NCBI GenBank assembly: GCA_003352285.1
Contig: QQVN01000005.1
Span: 472,380-536,379 of the forward strand
DNA length: 64,000 nt
Origin: Thermoproteota archaeon
GTDB lineage: Archaea; Thermoproteota; Nitrososphaeria; Nitrososphaerales; Nitrosopumilaceae
Reading direction: 5' to 3'
Below are positions 15,248-23,613 of this stretch, one piece after another. Every line of letters starts with the position of its first letter. Position 1 is the stretch's first letter. Position numbers and translations under genes: made by a program. The notes under the pieces are model-generated. The model was not told the origin of the DNA. It worked only from the letters and a program-made list of their open reading frames with translations, and searched no databases.

Positions 15248-16777
15248 CTAATCATGATGTGGGTTCTTGTTTTGGTAAGGGTAATAGTATTTGCCTCCAA
15301 GCTTCCATGGATCATCCATGTCTGCTGGCTTTCCTTTGGCTGCGCTGTAAATCATGTTACCTAAGAATATTGCCATGCTAACTCCAATCAACATTGCACC
15401 AACTGTTGCAATTTGATTCATTGCAATCCATTCGGGGATTGGTGGATAATCGTAAATTCTTCTTGGCATTCCAAACAATCCAAGTACATGTTGTGTAAAG
15501 AAGACCATTACTGCTCCGATAAATGACATGATAAAGTGAACATTTCCTAATTTTTCATTATACATTCTTCCTGTAACATATGGGAACATGTAGTAGAGAT
15601 AACCAATGGAACCAAATGCAATTGTTCCCATTACAAACAAGTGGAAGTGTCCAACGACCCAGTAAGAGTCATGAGTTGTAAAGTCCAAAGGCATTGCACT
15701 GTTAACTACACCACCAGCACCTGCTGAGAAGAATAATGCAATTCCACCTACGGCCCACATCATAGGAGTTGAAAATTTGATTCTGCCACCCCACATTGTT
15801 GCCAAAAAGTTAAAGACGTGCATTGCGGATGCGGGTACTGCAGCAAGTGTTCCTATCATGAATACTGTCTTTTCAGTAAAGGACATTCCTGTGGCATACA
15901 TGTGATGAGCCCATGATGAGAAACCAACAATTGCTAAAAGAACAAATGCAAAGATTCCAGAGCTGTGACTAAATATTGGCTTTCTAGAGAATCGCGGAAT
16001 AATTTCATACATCATACCAATTGCTGGAATTACCAATACGTAGACTTCGGGATGGAATGTAAACCAGAAGAGATGAGCATATGCAATTGGGTCACCACCC
16101 ATTGCAGGATTGAAGAATCCAGATACTCCTAATCTATCAGTTAATAGCATCAGTAAGGCTGCTGCAAATGTTGGTAGAGCGACTAGAATAATTAATGATG
16201 AGGATAGAAAAGACCAAGCCAAAAGTGGCACTTGACCAAGTGACATGTCAGGGTGTTTGCATTTCATTATAGTTACAACAAAATTAATTGCACCAAGTAT
16301 TGATGAAACACCCAAAATCTTTAGTCCAAAGATCCACATGTCGGCAGCTGGACCAGGAGCGCTGATAATAGAGTATGGTGGAGTTGCATACCAAGTAAAG
16401 TCAGCAAATCCCAACCAGATTAGAGCTCCTGCTGGTGGAATCATCCAAAATGCTATAGCATTTAGTTTTGGATATGCCATGTCTTTGTATCTAACCATGA
16501 TTGGGACAAAGTAGTTACCAACTGCAGATGCAAATGGTAAGATGAACAAAAAGATCAGTGTAGTACCATGAACAGTGAAAATTCTATTAAATGTCATAGA
16601 GTCTGCAATGAATTGAGATCCTGGCAAGAATAGTTCTAGTCTAATTGCAAGTGCAAGTGCACCACCCATAAAGAGAAATGCCAATGACGTAATAAGATAA
16701 AGTAATCCAACATCAGTGTGATGAGTGGAGAACATTATTTGCCAAATTGGTCGTGGCTTTTGTAATTCTAGAACCAT
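15248..16777 (-). CDS. coxA: Heme-copper oxidase subunit I
   Basis: 509 residues, about 12 membrane helices. His70 and His379 are positioned as low-spin heme ligands. His242 with Tyr246 (FHPEVYV) forms the CuB His-Tyr pair of A-type oxidases, His291/His292 complete CuB and His377 is the high-spin heme ligand. It reduces O2 to water and pumps protons as the end of the ammonia-oxidation electron chain. It sits in the minus-strand operon 17513-13839, 37 bases after the CuA subunit gene. Confidence 0.96.
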   Translation of the reverse strand: MVLELQKPRPIWQIMFSTHHTDVGLLYLITSLAFLFMGGALALAIRLELFLPGSQFIADSMTFNRIFTVHGTTLIFLFILPFASAVGNYFVPIMVRYKDMAYPKLNAIAFWMIPPAGALIWLGFADFTWYATPPYSIISAPGPAADMWIFGLKILGVSSILGAINFVVTIMKCKHPDMSLGQVPLLAWSFLSSSLIILVALPTFAAALLMLLTDRLGVSGFFNPAMGGDPIAYAHLFWFTFHPEVYVLVIPAIGMMYEIIPRFSRKPIFSHSSGIFAFVLLAIVGFSSWAHHMYATGMSFTEKTVFMIGTLAAVPASAMHVFNFLATMWGGRIKFSTPMMWAVGGIALFFSAGAGGVVNSAMPLDFTTHDSYWVVGHFHLFVMGTIAFGSIGYLYYMFPYVTGRMYNEKLGNVHFIMSFIGAVMVFFTQHVLGLFGMPRRIYDYPPIPEWIAMNQIATVGAMLIGVSMAIFLGNMIYSAAKGKPADMDDPWKLGGKYYYPYQNKNPHHD

Positions 16778-16814
16778 TAGAATGACCTCACATTGATTGT
16801 AATATCAGTATAAC

Positions 16815-17246
16815 TCAAGATGATGGCTCCTCGACGATTAGCTTTCCTCGCATGTTATAGTGAATTAATCCACAGAATTCTTTGCATTGAATGTCGTGTT
16901 CTCCTGCCTCCATTGGTGCAAACCAAACTGTGTTTACTCTACCGGGAACAGCGTCCATTAAAACAACATAATCATGAATGTTAAAGGAATGATTCACATC
17001 CTTTGATGTAATTTCAAACTTGTAGGCTTTGCCCTTTTCAACATGTAGTTCACCTATTTCTTTTGTTCCGTCTTCGTGTTCAAATGTCCAGAACCACTGT
17101 TGACCGGTTACTTTGATAATTTTTGCATCTTCTGGAACATGTTCAATTAATCGTTCTACATTCCATGCTTCTGCACCTACCCAACAAAGTAATGCAATAA
17201 CTACGCCAATGTAAATCCATTCAGGCCAGTTAGAGTGATGTCCCAT
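16815..17246 (-). CDS. coxB: Oxidase subunit II, CuA part
   Basis: 143 residues: one membrane helix (about 8-28) and a cupredoxin-fold CuA domain. Ligands His86, Cys121, Glu123 (main chain), Cys125, His129 and Met132 have exactly the spacing of classical COX2. GQQWFWTFEHEDG is the aromatic electron-entry loop. The first membrane helix of a normal subunit II is absent; it appears to be the 87-residue product of the gene just upstream. Confidence 0.93.
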   Translation of the reverse strand: MGHHSNWPEWIYIGVVIALLCWVGAEAWNVERLIEHVPEDAKIIKVTGQQWFWTFEHEDGTKEIGELHVEKGKAYKFEITSKDVNHSFNIHDYVVLMDAVPGRVNTVWFAPMEAGEHDIQCKEFCGLIHYNMRGKLIVEEPSS

Positions 17247-17249
17247 TTT

Positions 17250-17513
17250 CTACCATTCTCCCTTTGCTTCATATTCTGTTGGAGATGCTTTTGGATGAGA
17301 TTCTCTAAATCGCCAACAAAGCCATACTATAGTACCAGATACTATGGCGCCAATTGTAAATGCTACAGTCATCATTCTAAAGAAAAGATTCCAAATTTCT
17401 ACACGTCTATCCAGATATTCTCCAGGCTCATCTCCAGCCGCAAATGCATATTGAACTGTTGGAATTACTACTAGAATCGTCAAAACTAAGAATACTGCTG
17501 TTATACTCCTCAT
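17250..17513 (-). CDS. Oxidase subunit II, separate N-terminal membrane part
   Basis: 87 residues: a signal-like hydrophobic start (ending AFAAGDEPG), then WNLFFRMMTVAFTIGAIVSGTIVWLCWRFRE, which looks like the first membrane helix of COX2, and a short polar tail. It is the first gene of the oxidase operon and ends 3 bases before the CuA gene. Inferred to pair with that protein to rebuild a two-helix subunit II. Confidence 0.7.
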   Translation of the reverse strand: MRSITAVFLVLTILVVIPTVQYAFAAGDEPGEYLDRRVEIWNLFFRMMTVAFTIGAIVSGTIVWLCWRFRESHPKASPTEYEAKGEW

Positions 17514-17545
17514 ATCCCGGTTGATTTCACGTGGCCCAAACTTTC

Positions 17546-17554
17546 TATTTAAGG
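17546..17554 (-). promoter_or_regulatory. Probable TATA box of the oxidase operon
   Basis: On the minus strand this reads CCTTAAATA, centred about 37 bases before ATG 17513. The transcript would carry a leader of roughly ten bases. Confidence 0.4.
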
Positions 17555-17571
17555 GTTTTGAAGATTTGCAG

Positions 17572-18195
17572 TTACCAATCCTGATCGAATCTTGATGGAT
17601 TCATTACATTAATCGCTTTAAGTGATAATTTTCCATCATATTCCTTGAATACATTAATTGATGCATTTGCAACAATTAGTTCAAACATTCTTTCAGGAGA
17701 TAATCCAAGGACTGAAGAGATCATTGCCTTGATTGGATCCATATGCGTTACTAAGACAATATTTTTTCCTGAATGTTGTGAAATCACATGATCTACAATA
17801 CTTTGAACCCGAGATTTGACTTGGGCAAATGTCTCAACTCCTTGATGTGCAATTTCAACATCACCTTGATAAAATTTCAAAAAAACATTTCCATGACTAG
17901 AGAAAATGTCATCATATTTCATTCCGGTAAATTTTCCCATATCTAGCTCAATTAATCGTTCATCTACAATTGGATCAATGGAATTATGATTTCCAACTAT
18001 TTCGGCAGTGTGCTTTGCACGTTGAATTGGACTAGTATAGATGTGATCAACTTTCATCTCCTTGATGAATCCTGCAATGGATTCTGCTTGTTTAATACCA
18101 GTGTCTGTTAGAGGAACGCCTTCTGTTCTTCCTGCCAATAGACGTTCAGTATTATTTTTGGCCTGACCATGTCTGAGAAAAATGATCGAAGTCAA
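17572..18195 (-). CDS. Histidine phosphatase (phosphoglycerate-mutase-like)
   Basis: 207 residues. RHG at 8-10 holds the phospho-acceptor His; TSPIQRAKHTAE contains the second Arg, DERLIELDMGKFTG the catalytic acid and VTHMDP the second His. The family covers cofactor-dependent phosphoglycerate mutases and broad phosphatases such as alpha-ribazole phosphatase (CobC). The length and the sequence EGVPLTDTGIKQAE fit a phosphatase. Substrate not determined; divergent from the F420 reductase gene. Confidence 0.85.
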   Translation of the reverse strand: MTSIIFLRHGQAKNNTERLLAGRTEGVPLTDTGIKQAESIAGFIKEMKVDHIYTSPIQRAKHTAEIVGNHNSIDPIVDERLIELDMGKFTGMKYDDIFSSHGNVFLKFYQGDVEIAHQGVETFAQVKSRVQSIVDHVISQHSGKNIVLVTHMDPIKAMISSVLGLSPERMFELIVANASINVFKEYDGKLSLKAINVMNPSRFDQDW

Positions 18196-18248
18196 GATTT
18201 TACTCGAATGTCAAATAGAGATAATAATAACATTGCCAGAGTAGTTTT

Positions 18249-18920
18249 GTGAAGATAGGCATTATTGGTGGAACAGGGGGAATGGGAAAAGGATTTGCAC
18301 TCAGATGGTGTATTAATCATGATGTTTTAATTGGCTCAAGAGATGCAGAAAGAGCCTCTGCTTCTGCAAATGAATATTCACAGACAGCAAAAGAAGAATT
18401 CGGGAACATCAAAGGAAGTATTACAGGTAATGACAATGTTGCAATTTCAAAGGAAAGTGATGTCTTGATTTTATCAATTCCATATGAGAATATTGATTCT
18501 GTATGTTCCCAAGTATTACCCGTAGTCAAAGATACATGTACGGTTATTTCCCCTATTGTACCAATGACAAAGACTGATGTAGGCTTTGAGTTTATTCCAC
18601 TAAAAGACAACAAACCATTTTCATATCAATTAGTATCAAAACATATGAAAGACAAATCAAAACTAGTTTCTGCCTTTCATGTAATATCAGAAAAAAAACT
18701 CATCAATCCTAAACTAGCTTTAGATTATGATATTTTTGTATGTGGAGACGATAAGGGTTCTGTAGATATCGTTAATGGTTTAATTAATGAGATTAAAGGG
18801 CTTAGACCAATCTATCTTGGACCTGGCTCACTGTCATATCTTGCAGAGATTGCAACTCCATTATTGCTTAATGCAATGATCAAAAACAAACTAAAGAATC
18901 CTGGAATTAAAATCATCTAA
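18249..18920 (+). CDS. npdG: NADPH-dependent F420 reductase-like protein
   Basis: 223 residues from GTG at 18249. The start MKIGIIGGTGGMGKGFALRW is the NADP-binding loop, followed by GSRDAERA, where the Ser-Arg pair reads the 2'-phosphate. The layout matches Fno/NpdG, which moves hydride between F420 and NADP. Nitrososphaerota make F420, so the reaction is plausible. It shares an operon with a two-helix membrane protein (0-base gap) and a flavin/F420-binding split-barrel protein. Confidence 0.82.
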   Translation: MKIGIIGGTGGMGKGFALRWCINHDVLIGSRDAERASASANEYSQTAKEEFGNIKGSITGNDNVAISKESDVLILSIPYENIDSVCSQVLPVVKDTCTVISPIVPMTKTDVGFEFIPLKDNKPFSYQLVSKHMKDKSKLVSAFHVISEKKLINPKLALDYDIFVCGDDKGSVDIVNGLINEIKGLRPIYLGPGSLSYLAEIATPLLLNAMIKNKLKNPGIKII

Positions 18921-19154
18921 ATGAGTCACGAATATTATCGTCGTGGCAGAAATTGGTATACTGCTATTGGTGTTTTATTCATTATTTCAGCAGTTATAGT
19001 CTTAGTGCGGCAGTTAATTTTATGGGGACCTGAATTTGTATCTGACTTTATTATCAATGGGGAATTTACAAATGAAAAAGTATCTGTTGCAATGATTTCG
19101 TTTGGAATATTTATGGTAGGAATGGGATTTAGAAAAAATGTCCAAGCAAGATGA
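18921..19154 (+). CDS. 77-aa two-helix membrane protein
   Basis: Two membrane helices (about 14-34 and 54-71) with a polar loop between. ATG follows the npdG stop directly and its 3' end overlaps the next gene by 17 bases, so it belongs to the same operon. No known family. Confidence 0.6.
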   Translation: MSHEYYRRGRNWYTAIGVLFIISAVIVLVRQLILWGPEFVSDFIINGEFTNEKVSVAMISFGIFMVGMGFRKNVQAR

Positions 19155-19539
19155 ATTTTTAAAATCACAGAAAATTCTAAGACTAGTTACAATCTCAGAA
19201 AAGGGAATTCCCCATGTAGTTCCTGTATGGTATATTTATTCTGAAAAAAAATTTTACATCGGAACAAACACTAGAACAAAAAAAGCAAAAAATCTTCTGA
19301 GAAACAAAAAAGTTAGTTTTTGCATAGATACTGGCATAAAGTCTCCTGACATCTATGGCATTATGGGAAATGCAAATGCAAAATTAATTCAAGAAGAAAA
19401 TACTGTAAATAAAATTGCAAAAAAAATCCTATTAAGATATTTCAAGTCATTAGAGAATAAATCTGCAAAAGAATTGCTAGATGATACTGATTGTATTATT
19501 GAGATAAATCCAAGAAAAATAGTCACATGGAGTTATTGA
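19138..19539 (+). CDS. PNPOx-like split-barrel flavin/F420-binding protein
   Basis: 133 residues. The run LVTISEKGIPHVVPVWYIY is the first strand pair of the pyridoxamine-phosphate-oxidase-like split barrel, and FYIGTNTRTKKAKNLLRN is the phosphate-binding segment. Small members of this group use F420 or FMN. Sitting behind an F420-NADP reductase, it may be an F420H2-dependent reductase; the substrate is unknown. It overlaps the convergent aminotransferase gene by 7 bases. Confidence 0.75.
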   Translation: MSKQDEFLKSQKILRLVTISEKGIPHVVPVWYIYSEKKFYIGTNTRTKKAKNLLRNKKVSFCIDTGIKSPDIYGIMGNANAKLIQEENTVNKIAKKILLRYFKSLENKSAKELLDDTDCIIEINPRKIVTWSY

Positions 19540-20714
19540 GACATAAACTCTTCAATTTTATTTAATGCAGAATCCAGAGTTTCAAGATTTGGCAAATATA
19601 CTAATCTAAAATGACCGCTACCATACTGTTTTCCAAATCCTGAACCATGAACGGTAAGCACACCTTTTGATTCAAGTAGTTGCAAGACAAATTCTTCATC
19701 AGTGGAAAAGGGATTGTTTTCAATTTTAGGAAATGCGTAAAATGCCCCCTTTGGATTAGGGCAAGAGAGTCCCGGAATTGAGTTTAGTCTCTTTATTACC
19801 AAGTCTCTTCTCTTTTTTAGTTCATTTACAAATTCAGAAATGTATCCTTGTGGTCCACGTAATGATTCCAGTGCAGCATACTGTACTGGAAGACTGGTAG
19901 AAATTCTAACACGAGCTAATTTCGGCAAGTTTTCTTGAATGGATGCTAACTGTGGTGAGTTGTTAAATGCAATATATCCAATTCGCCATCCAGACATTAG
20001 ATGGACTTTGGAGAATCCATTTAGTAATATAACAGGCGAGTCTCCTGCGACTTTGCCAATACCAGTGAATTGTTCATCAAATACTATTTGATCATATATC
20101 TCATCACAAATAATGTAAAGATTATTTTCATTTGCTACATCAACTAATTCTTTTAATGACTTTTGATTAAACACGAGACCAGTAGGGTTATTTGGACTGA
20201 TAAGACAAATTGCAACTGTTTTTTTTGTAATTTTAGATCTAATATCATCAATGTTTGGTTTTGAATTTTGCATATCAACTGCAAATTCTACTGGAATACC
20301 GCCATGCAATCTAACGTAAGAGGCATAAGGTGGATAGTATGGACCTGGAAGTAAAACTTCATCACCTTCTTCAACGATTGATGATATTACCATATCAAGT
20401 CCTTCTGATACGCCATTTGTTACAAGAATATTTTCTGCACTAACATTCAATCCTTTTACTTTTTCCTTCTTTGTGATTTCCTCTCGTAATTCAGGAATTC
20501 CTTCTGATGCAGAATAGTAATTTTCGCCATCTCGAATAGCTTTGATTAAAGCTTCTTTGACATTATCAGGTGGTTGAAATCCAAACTGCACTGGATCACC
20601 AATGTTAAGATAATCTACTTGTCTTCCTTGTAATTCTAATTTTCTTGCAGCTGTAACAATATCTCTAATTGCATATTCAACACCTGAAACTTTTTTTGAA
20701 ACTTTCAAAGTCAT
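19533..20714 (-). CDS. Class I/II aminotransferase (aspartate/alanine type)
   Basis: 393 residues, fold type I PLP enzyme. DYLNIGDPVQFGFQPP is the typical start, SPNNPTGLV the substrate loop, CDEIYDQIVFD carries the Asp and Tyr at the PLP ring, LNGFSKVHLMSGWRIGY holds the Schiff-base Lys and FRLVYL the carboxylate-binding Arg. It is probably an alanine or aspartate aminotransferase; the exact donor cannot be told from sequence. Confidence 0.88.
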   Translation of the reverse strand: MTLKVSKKVSGVEYAIRDIVTAARKLELQGRQVDYLNIGDPVQFGFQPPDNVKEALIKAIRDGENYYSASEGIPELREEITKKEKVKGLNVSAENILVTNGVSEGLDMVISSIVEEGDEVLLPGPYYPPYASYVRLHGGIPVEFAVDMQNSKPNIDDIRSKITKKTVAICLISPNNPTGLVFNQKSLKELVDVANENNLYIICDEIYDQIVFDEQFTGIGKVAGDSPVILLNGFSKVHLMSGWRIGYIAFNNSPQLASIQENLPKLARVRISTSLPVQYAALESLRGPQGYISEFVNELKKRRDLVIKRLNSIPGLSCPNPKGAFYAFPKIENNPFSTDEEFVLQLLESKGVLTVHGSGFGKQYGSGHFRLVYLPNLETLDSALNKIEEFMSQ

Positions 20715-20753
20715 CTAGACAGGTATTTAGGCCTGTTAAATGCTTATTTTTTT

Positions 20754-20828
20754 GGACTCGTAGCACAGTCTGGATAGTGCGGGCGGCTTCGGACCGCCAG
20801 GTCGAGGGATCGAAGCCCTCCGAGCCCT
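20754..20828 (+). tRNA. tRNA-Arg (anticodon TCG), atypical
   Basis: The cloverleaf has D stem GCAC/GTGC, anticodon stem GGCGG/CCGCC with loop CTTCGGA (TCG), and T stem GAGGG/CCCTC. Two deviations stand out: acceptor GGACTCG faces CGAGCCC, leaving an A3-C70 mismatch, and the T loop is ATCGAAG instead of TTCGAAT. The discriminator appears to be T. The gene may be functional with editing or tolerance, or may be decaying. CCA is not encoded. Confidence 0.8.
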
Positions 20829-20883
20829 TCTTATCAAAATTTATTCATTGGAGCTAATTTATGTAGGAATTTTCTCACCTGTA

Positions 20884-21375
20884 GTGTATTTGAGGCTAAA
20901 TTTATTAAAAATTGGAGTCATTCTGACGGTTTTAGGAATAGTTTGGATTGGATTTGTGTATTCAGAAAGTACAAAAATTTCTCAGATCATGGAACTGGAA
21001 GTATTAGAAGCAAATTCCATAATGCTAGATTTTGAAGGAGAGGGAAAAGGATTCTACAAGATTGAATTACCAAAACTAGGTGATTCTGTATTTGTGCAGA
21101 TATTGGATTCAAATGGGATTATCTCAGATAAAAAAATTGAAACAAAACTTGCAATAAACTATTTTGAATTTTCTTCCAGTCAAAGATATACAATGAAGAT
21201 TACAAATCTAAGTCAAGATAAAATATTGATTAATTCAGAATTTGGAGATACAAACTCTGATGAGATGATGATTCCCGGTGTTATGGTACTGGTTGGTATG
21301 ATGCTTATTGTGTTTAAGTTTTATAGAAAATTAAATAATTATAAAATTGCACATCCAGATGAGAATATCTCATAA
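20884..21375 (+). CDS. Membrane protein with two helices and an outer beta domain
   Basis: About 163 residues from GTG at 20884, chosen because TAATTTAT (20855-20862) is centred about 26 bases upstream. One helix near the N-terminus (LLKIGVILTVLGIVWIGFVY), an external region of about 95 residues rich in strands, and a second helix (MMIPGVMVLVGMMLIVFKFY). No family recognised. It follows tRNA-Arg and overlaps the convergent membrane-protein gene by 37 bases. Confidence 0.55.
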   Translation: MYLRLNLLKIGVILTVLGIVWIGFVYSESTKISQIMELEVLEANSIMLDFEGEGKGFYKIELPKLGDSVFVQILDSNGIISDKKIETKLAINYFEFSSSQRYTMKITNLSQDKILINSEFGDTNSDEMMIPGVMVLVGMMLIVFKFYRKLNNYKIAHPDENIS

Positions 21376-21929
21376 ACAGGAATACAAAGTACTACACCGC
21401 CGACCAAGAGCGTAAGATTAAACCCTAACCAGAGAATTGATAAAAGTAAAATCACAGTTGAAATAGGCAATAATTTTCTAATGTTTGTACTAGAGTGATG
21501 TTTTATAATTAAAAATCCTCCTAGTGCGGTTAAAATCAATCCAAGTTCTAAAGGCTGATGAGATAACGAAATCAATCCATCTATTCCAAAAATGTCATGT
21601 GATATAGAATCACCATATCCTGATATAATTTGCAAGATAGAACCTACAGTAATTAGTTGAATTCCACGTCTGATAAATTTATCAAGATTATATTTTTTTA
21701 ATAGAATTAATCCCAGGATAGCTGATATTGCAATCATTGATACTCCAGCATAAACTGCAACGTGTTGTATTGACCAAAAGCTTTCTGGTTCACGTAATGC
21801 ATGAGATGCTGCATCCCATACACCACCGGACAACATTTGACCCGTTCCAAATGTAGAAAGAATACCAATAATGGATAAAATTGAGTAACGTCTTGAGAAT
21901 ATAGAATTTAAACGTGGAATTGCTTTCAT
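21339..21929 (-). CDS. Multi-helix membrane protein with paired His motifs
   Basis: 196 residues with about five membrane helices. Two similar polar motifs lie near helix ends: WDAASHALREPESFWSIQH and GDSISHDIFGIDGLISLSH, each with an Asp-x3-His and a second His after 9-12 residues, suggesting an internal repeat that may bind metal or heme. No family name is known to me. The TATA box at about 21951-21957 suits the ATG at 21929. Confidence 0.55.
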   Translation of the reverse strand: MKAIPRLNSIFSRRYSILSIIGILSTFGTGQMLSGGVWDAASHALREPESFWSIQHVAVYAGVSMIAISAILGLILLKKYNLDKFIRRGIQLITVGSILQIISGYGDSISHDIFGIDGLISLSHQPLELGLILTALGGFLIIKHHSSTNIRKLLPISTVILLLSILWLGFNLTLLVGGVVLCIPVYEIFSSGCAIL

Positions 21930-22037
21930 TTTTCTACTTTCTAATTAATGATATATAGATCTTCAATATTTTTAATTATTAAAATCATATTCATTATAAT
22001 CAAGTAACTATATTTAGATGAAAAACCATGACTAGTC

Positions 22038-22277
22038 ATGAGTCCAGGTATTGGATTAATGAAGCGTCGTCTTGAAAAAGAACAAGATGCCATATCTCTA
22101 GCAGTTTCAGGAATATCAAAAAAATACAACATTCAACCTAGTCAGATAAAGACTCTAGAAACAAAATACCATAATGATGCAGGGGATTGGTATGTTGCCT
22201 TGGGTTGGGATGAAAAAAAGGCAATTATTAGAATGGATTCGGTACAAGGAACAATAACAGAAATAAAAGAAATCTGA
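22038..22277 (+). CDS. 79-aa small soluble protein
   Basis: A helical start (LMKRRLEKEQDAISLAVSGISKKYNI) is followed by strands (DWYVALGWDEKKAIIRMD). The shape recalls a PepSY-like unit but similarity is weak. TATATTTAG is centred about 27 bases before the ATG. It stands 11 bases before the SDR gene and may be cotranscribed. Confidence 0.5.
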   Translation: MSPGIGLMKRRLEKEQDAISLAVSGISKKYNIQPSQIKTLETKYHNDAGDWYVALGWDEKKAIIRMDSVQGTITEIKEI

Positions 22278-22288
22278 TCAAGTAAATC

Positions 22289-22936
22289 ATGTCTAAAGCA
22301 ATTGTTTTTGGTGGTTCAAGAGGAATTGGAAAAGCGATTGCTAATTCGCTAAATGAATTAGGTTTTGATGTGATTGCAACATCAAAAAAACATGTTGATA
22401 CATCTGATATTTCGAGTATCAAAAATTTTATTACATCAAATAATGAAACGGATATTCTTGTTTTGAATACAGGAGGCCCTCCAGCAAAAGAATTCTACTC
22501 AATTACTCAAGAAGAATGGGAAAAATTTCACAGGCAGTTATTTCTAGGATTCTGTATAATACTACAAGATATTAAAGTGAATAATGGAGGATACATTTTT
22601 CTAATTAGTTCCAATGTGATCAAAGAGCCTAATTCAAAATTAATTATGTCGAGTGCTTATAGAACAGCATTTACTAGTGTATTTAAAATTCTAAGTAAAG
22701 AATTTGCTGCAAGAGGCATCAGTTGCATCAATATTGCCCCAGGTCCAATCAATACTGACAGAACTAGAGAGTTAATTGATGATGTAGAAAAATATTCAGA
22801 GTCACTACCAATGAAAAGACTTGGAGATCCAAAAGAGATAGGAAATTTTGTAAAATCTATTGTTGAAAAGAAAATAAAATATCTGTCAGGAACTACGATT
22901 AACTTTGATGGAGCAAATTCAAACTATATTTTCTAG
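22289..22936 (+). CDS. Short-chain dehydrogenase-like protein with altered active site
   Basis: 215 residues. GGSRGIGKAIA (about 8-18) is the cofactor loop, NTGGPP replaces the usual NNAG, ISSN carries the catalytic Ser, and the YxxxK pair reads Tyr-Arg-Thr-Ala-Phe, so the expected Lys is Phe. Such NTGGPP-type SDRs form a known atypical subgroup; some act with other residues and some may not be enzymes. It overlaps the convergent DUF59 gene by 4 bases. Confidence 0.75.
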   Translation: MSKAIVFGGSRGIGKAIANSLNELGFDVIATSKKHVDTSDISSIKNFITSNNETDILVLNTGGPPAKEFYSITQEEWEKFHRQLFLGFCIILQDIKVNNGGYIFLISSNVIKEPNSKLIMSSAYRTAFTSVFKILSKEFAARGISCINIAPGPINTDRTRELIDDVEKYSESLPMKRLGDPKEIGNFVKSIVEKKIKYLSGTTINFDGANSNYIF

Positions 22937-23574
22937 TTTTTCTTAAATTCTACATTTGGCCCATCTGATCCACTTGGAATCACCAATAGACCCCCATCAT
23001 TAAGTTGTTTTACCAGTTGCATTACTTCTTTTTCTACTTGGTTTCGTTGTAAACCGGTCTGTTGTGCAAATAGCTCAACTAGTTCAGTAATTTTGCGTTG
23101 TCCGTTACAAGATTTCCAAAAGTCAACAATTGCCTGATTAACCATGAATCCTTGTTCATGTTCATTTGCAAGAACGAGTGAACCATCATCCTGTTTTACT
23201 AGTTTTCCTACACCTTGTGGCATTGCAGTTTCATAGTTTATTGGAGCAGGGGTGGTTAATCCAGCACCCATGTTCTTTAGAATAGCTTTTGCATCATCAG
23301 ACATTTTATCCATGGACCATGGCGGGTCCCAAACAATGTCAACTTTGACATTATTTACGCCTGGGACTTTTTTTGCATATCTAGTAACATCTTGGACCAA
23401 AGTTTCATGTAGAGGACATCCTTGTGTAGTCATAGTCATTTTGATATTAACATCATTATTTTCGACAACATCGATTCCATAGATTAAACCCATATCAACA
23501 ATGTTTAATGGAACTTCAGGATCCATACATTGTTTTAAAGAATTTCTAACAGCTTCAGATGTTACAGTACTCAT
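22933..23574 (-). CDS. DUF59 (MIP18/SufT-like) protein fused to a PqqD-like domain
   Basis: 213 residues. The first 100 are a DUF59/MIP18 domain: MDPEVPLNIVDMGLIYGI, TMTTQGCPLHETLV with the conserved Cys, and DIVWDPPWS. DUF59 proteins help put Fe-S clusters into target proteins. After a linker, residues about 128-200 (LVLANEHEQGFMVNQAIVDFW...ELVELFAQQTG) look like a PqqD/winged-helix peptide-binding domain. The fusion suggests a carrier domain that presents a peptide or client. TATA-like AATAAAAAC lies about 27 bases upstream of the ATG. Confidence 0.75.
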   Translation of the reverse strand: MSTVTSEAVRNSLKQCMDPEVPLNIVDMGLIYGIDVVENNDVNIKMTMTTQGCPLHETLVQDVTRYAKKVPGVNNVKVDIVWDPPWSMDKMSDDAKAILKNMGAGLTTPAPINYETAMPQGVGKLVKQDDGSLVLANEHEQGFMVNQAIVDFWKSCNGQRKITELVELFAQQTGLQRNQVEKEVMQLVKQLNDGGLLVIPSGSDGPNVEFKKN

Positions 23575-23613
23575 ATTTTTGTAAAAGATTAGAAAAACAA
23601 TAAAAACTTTCTA

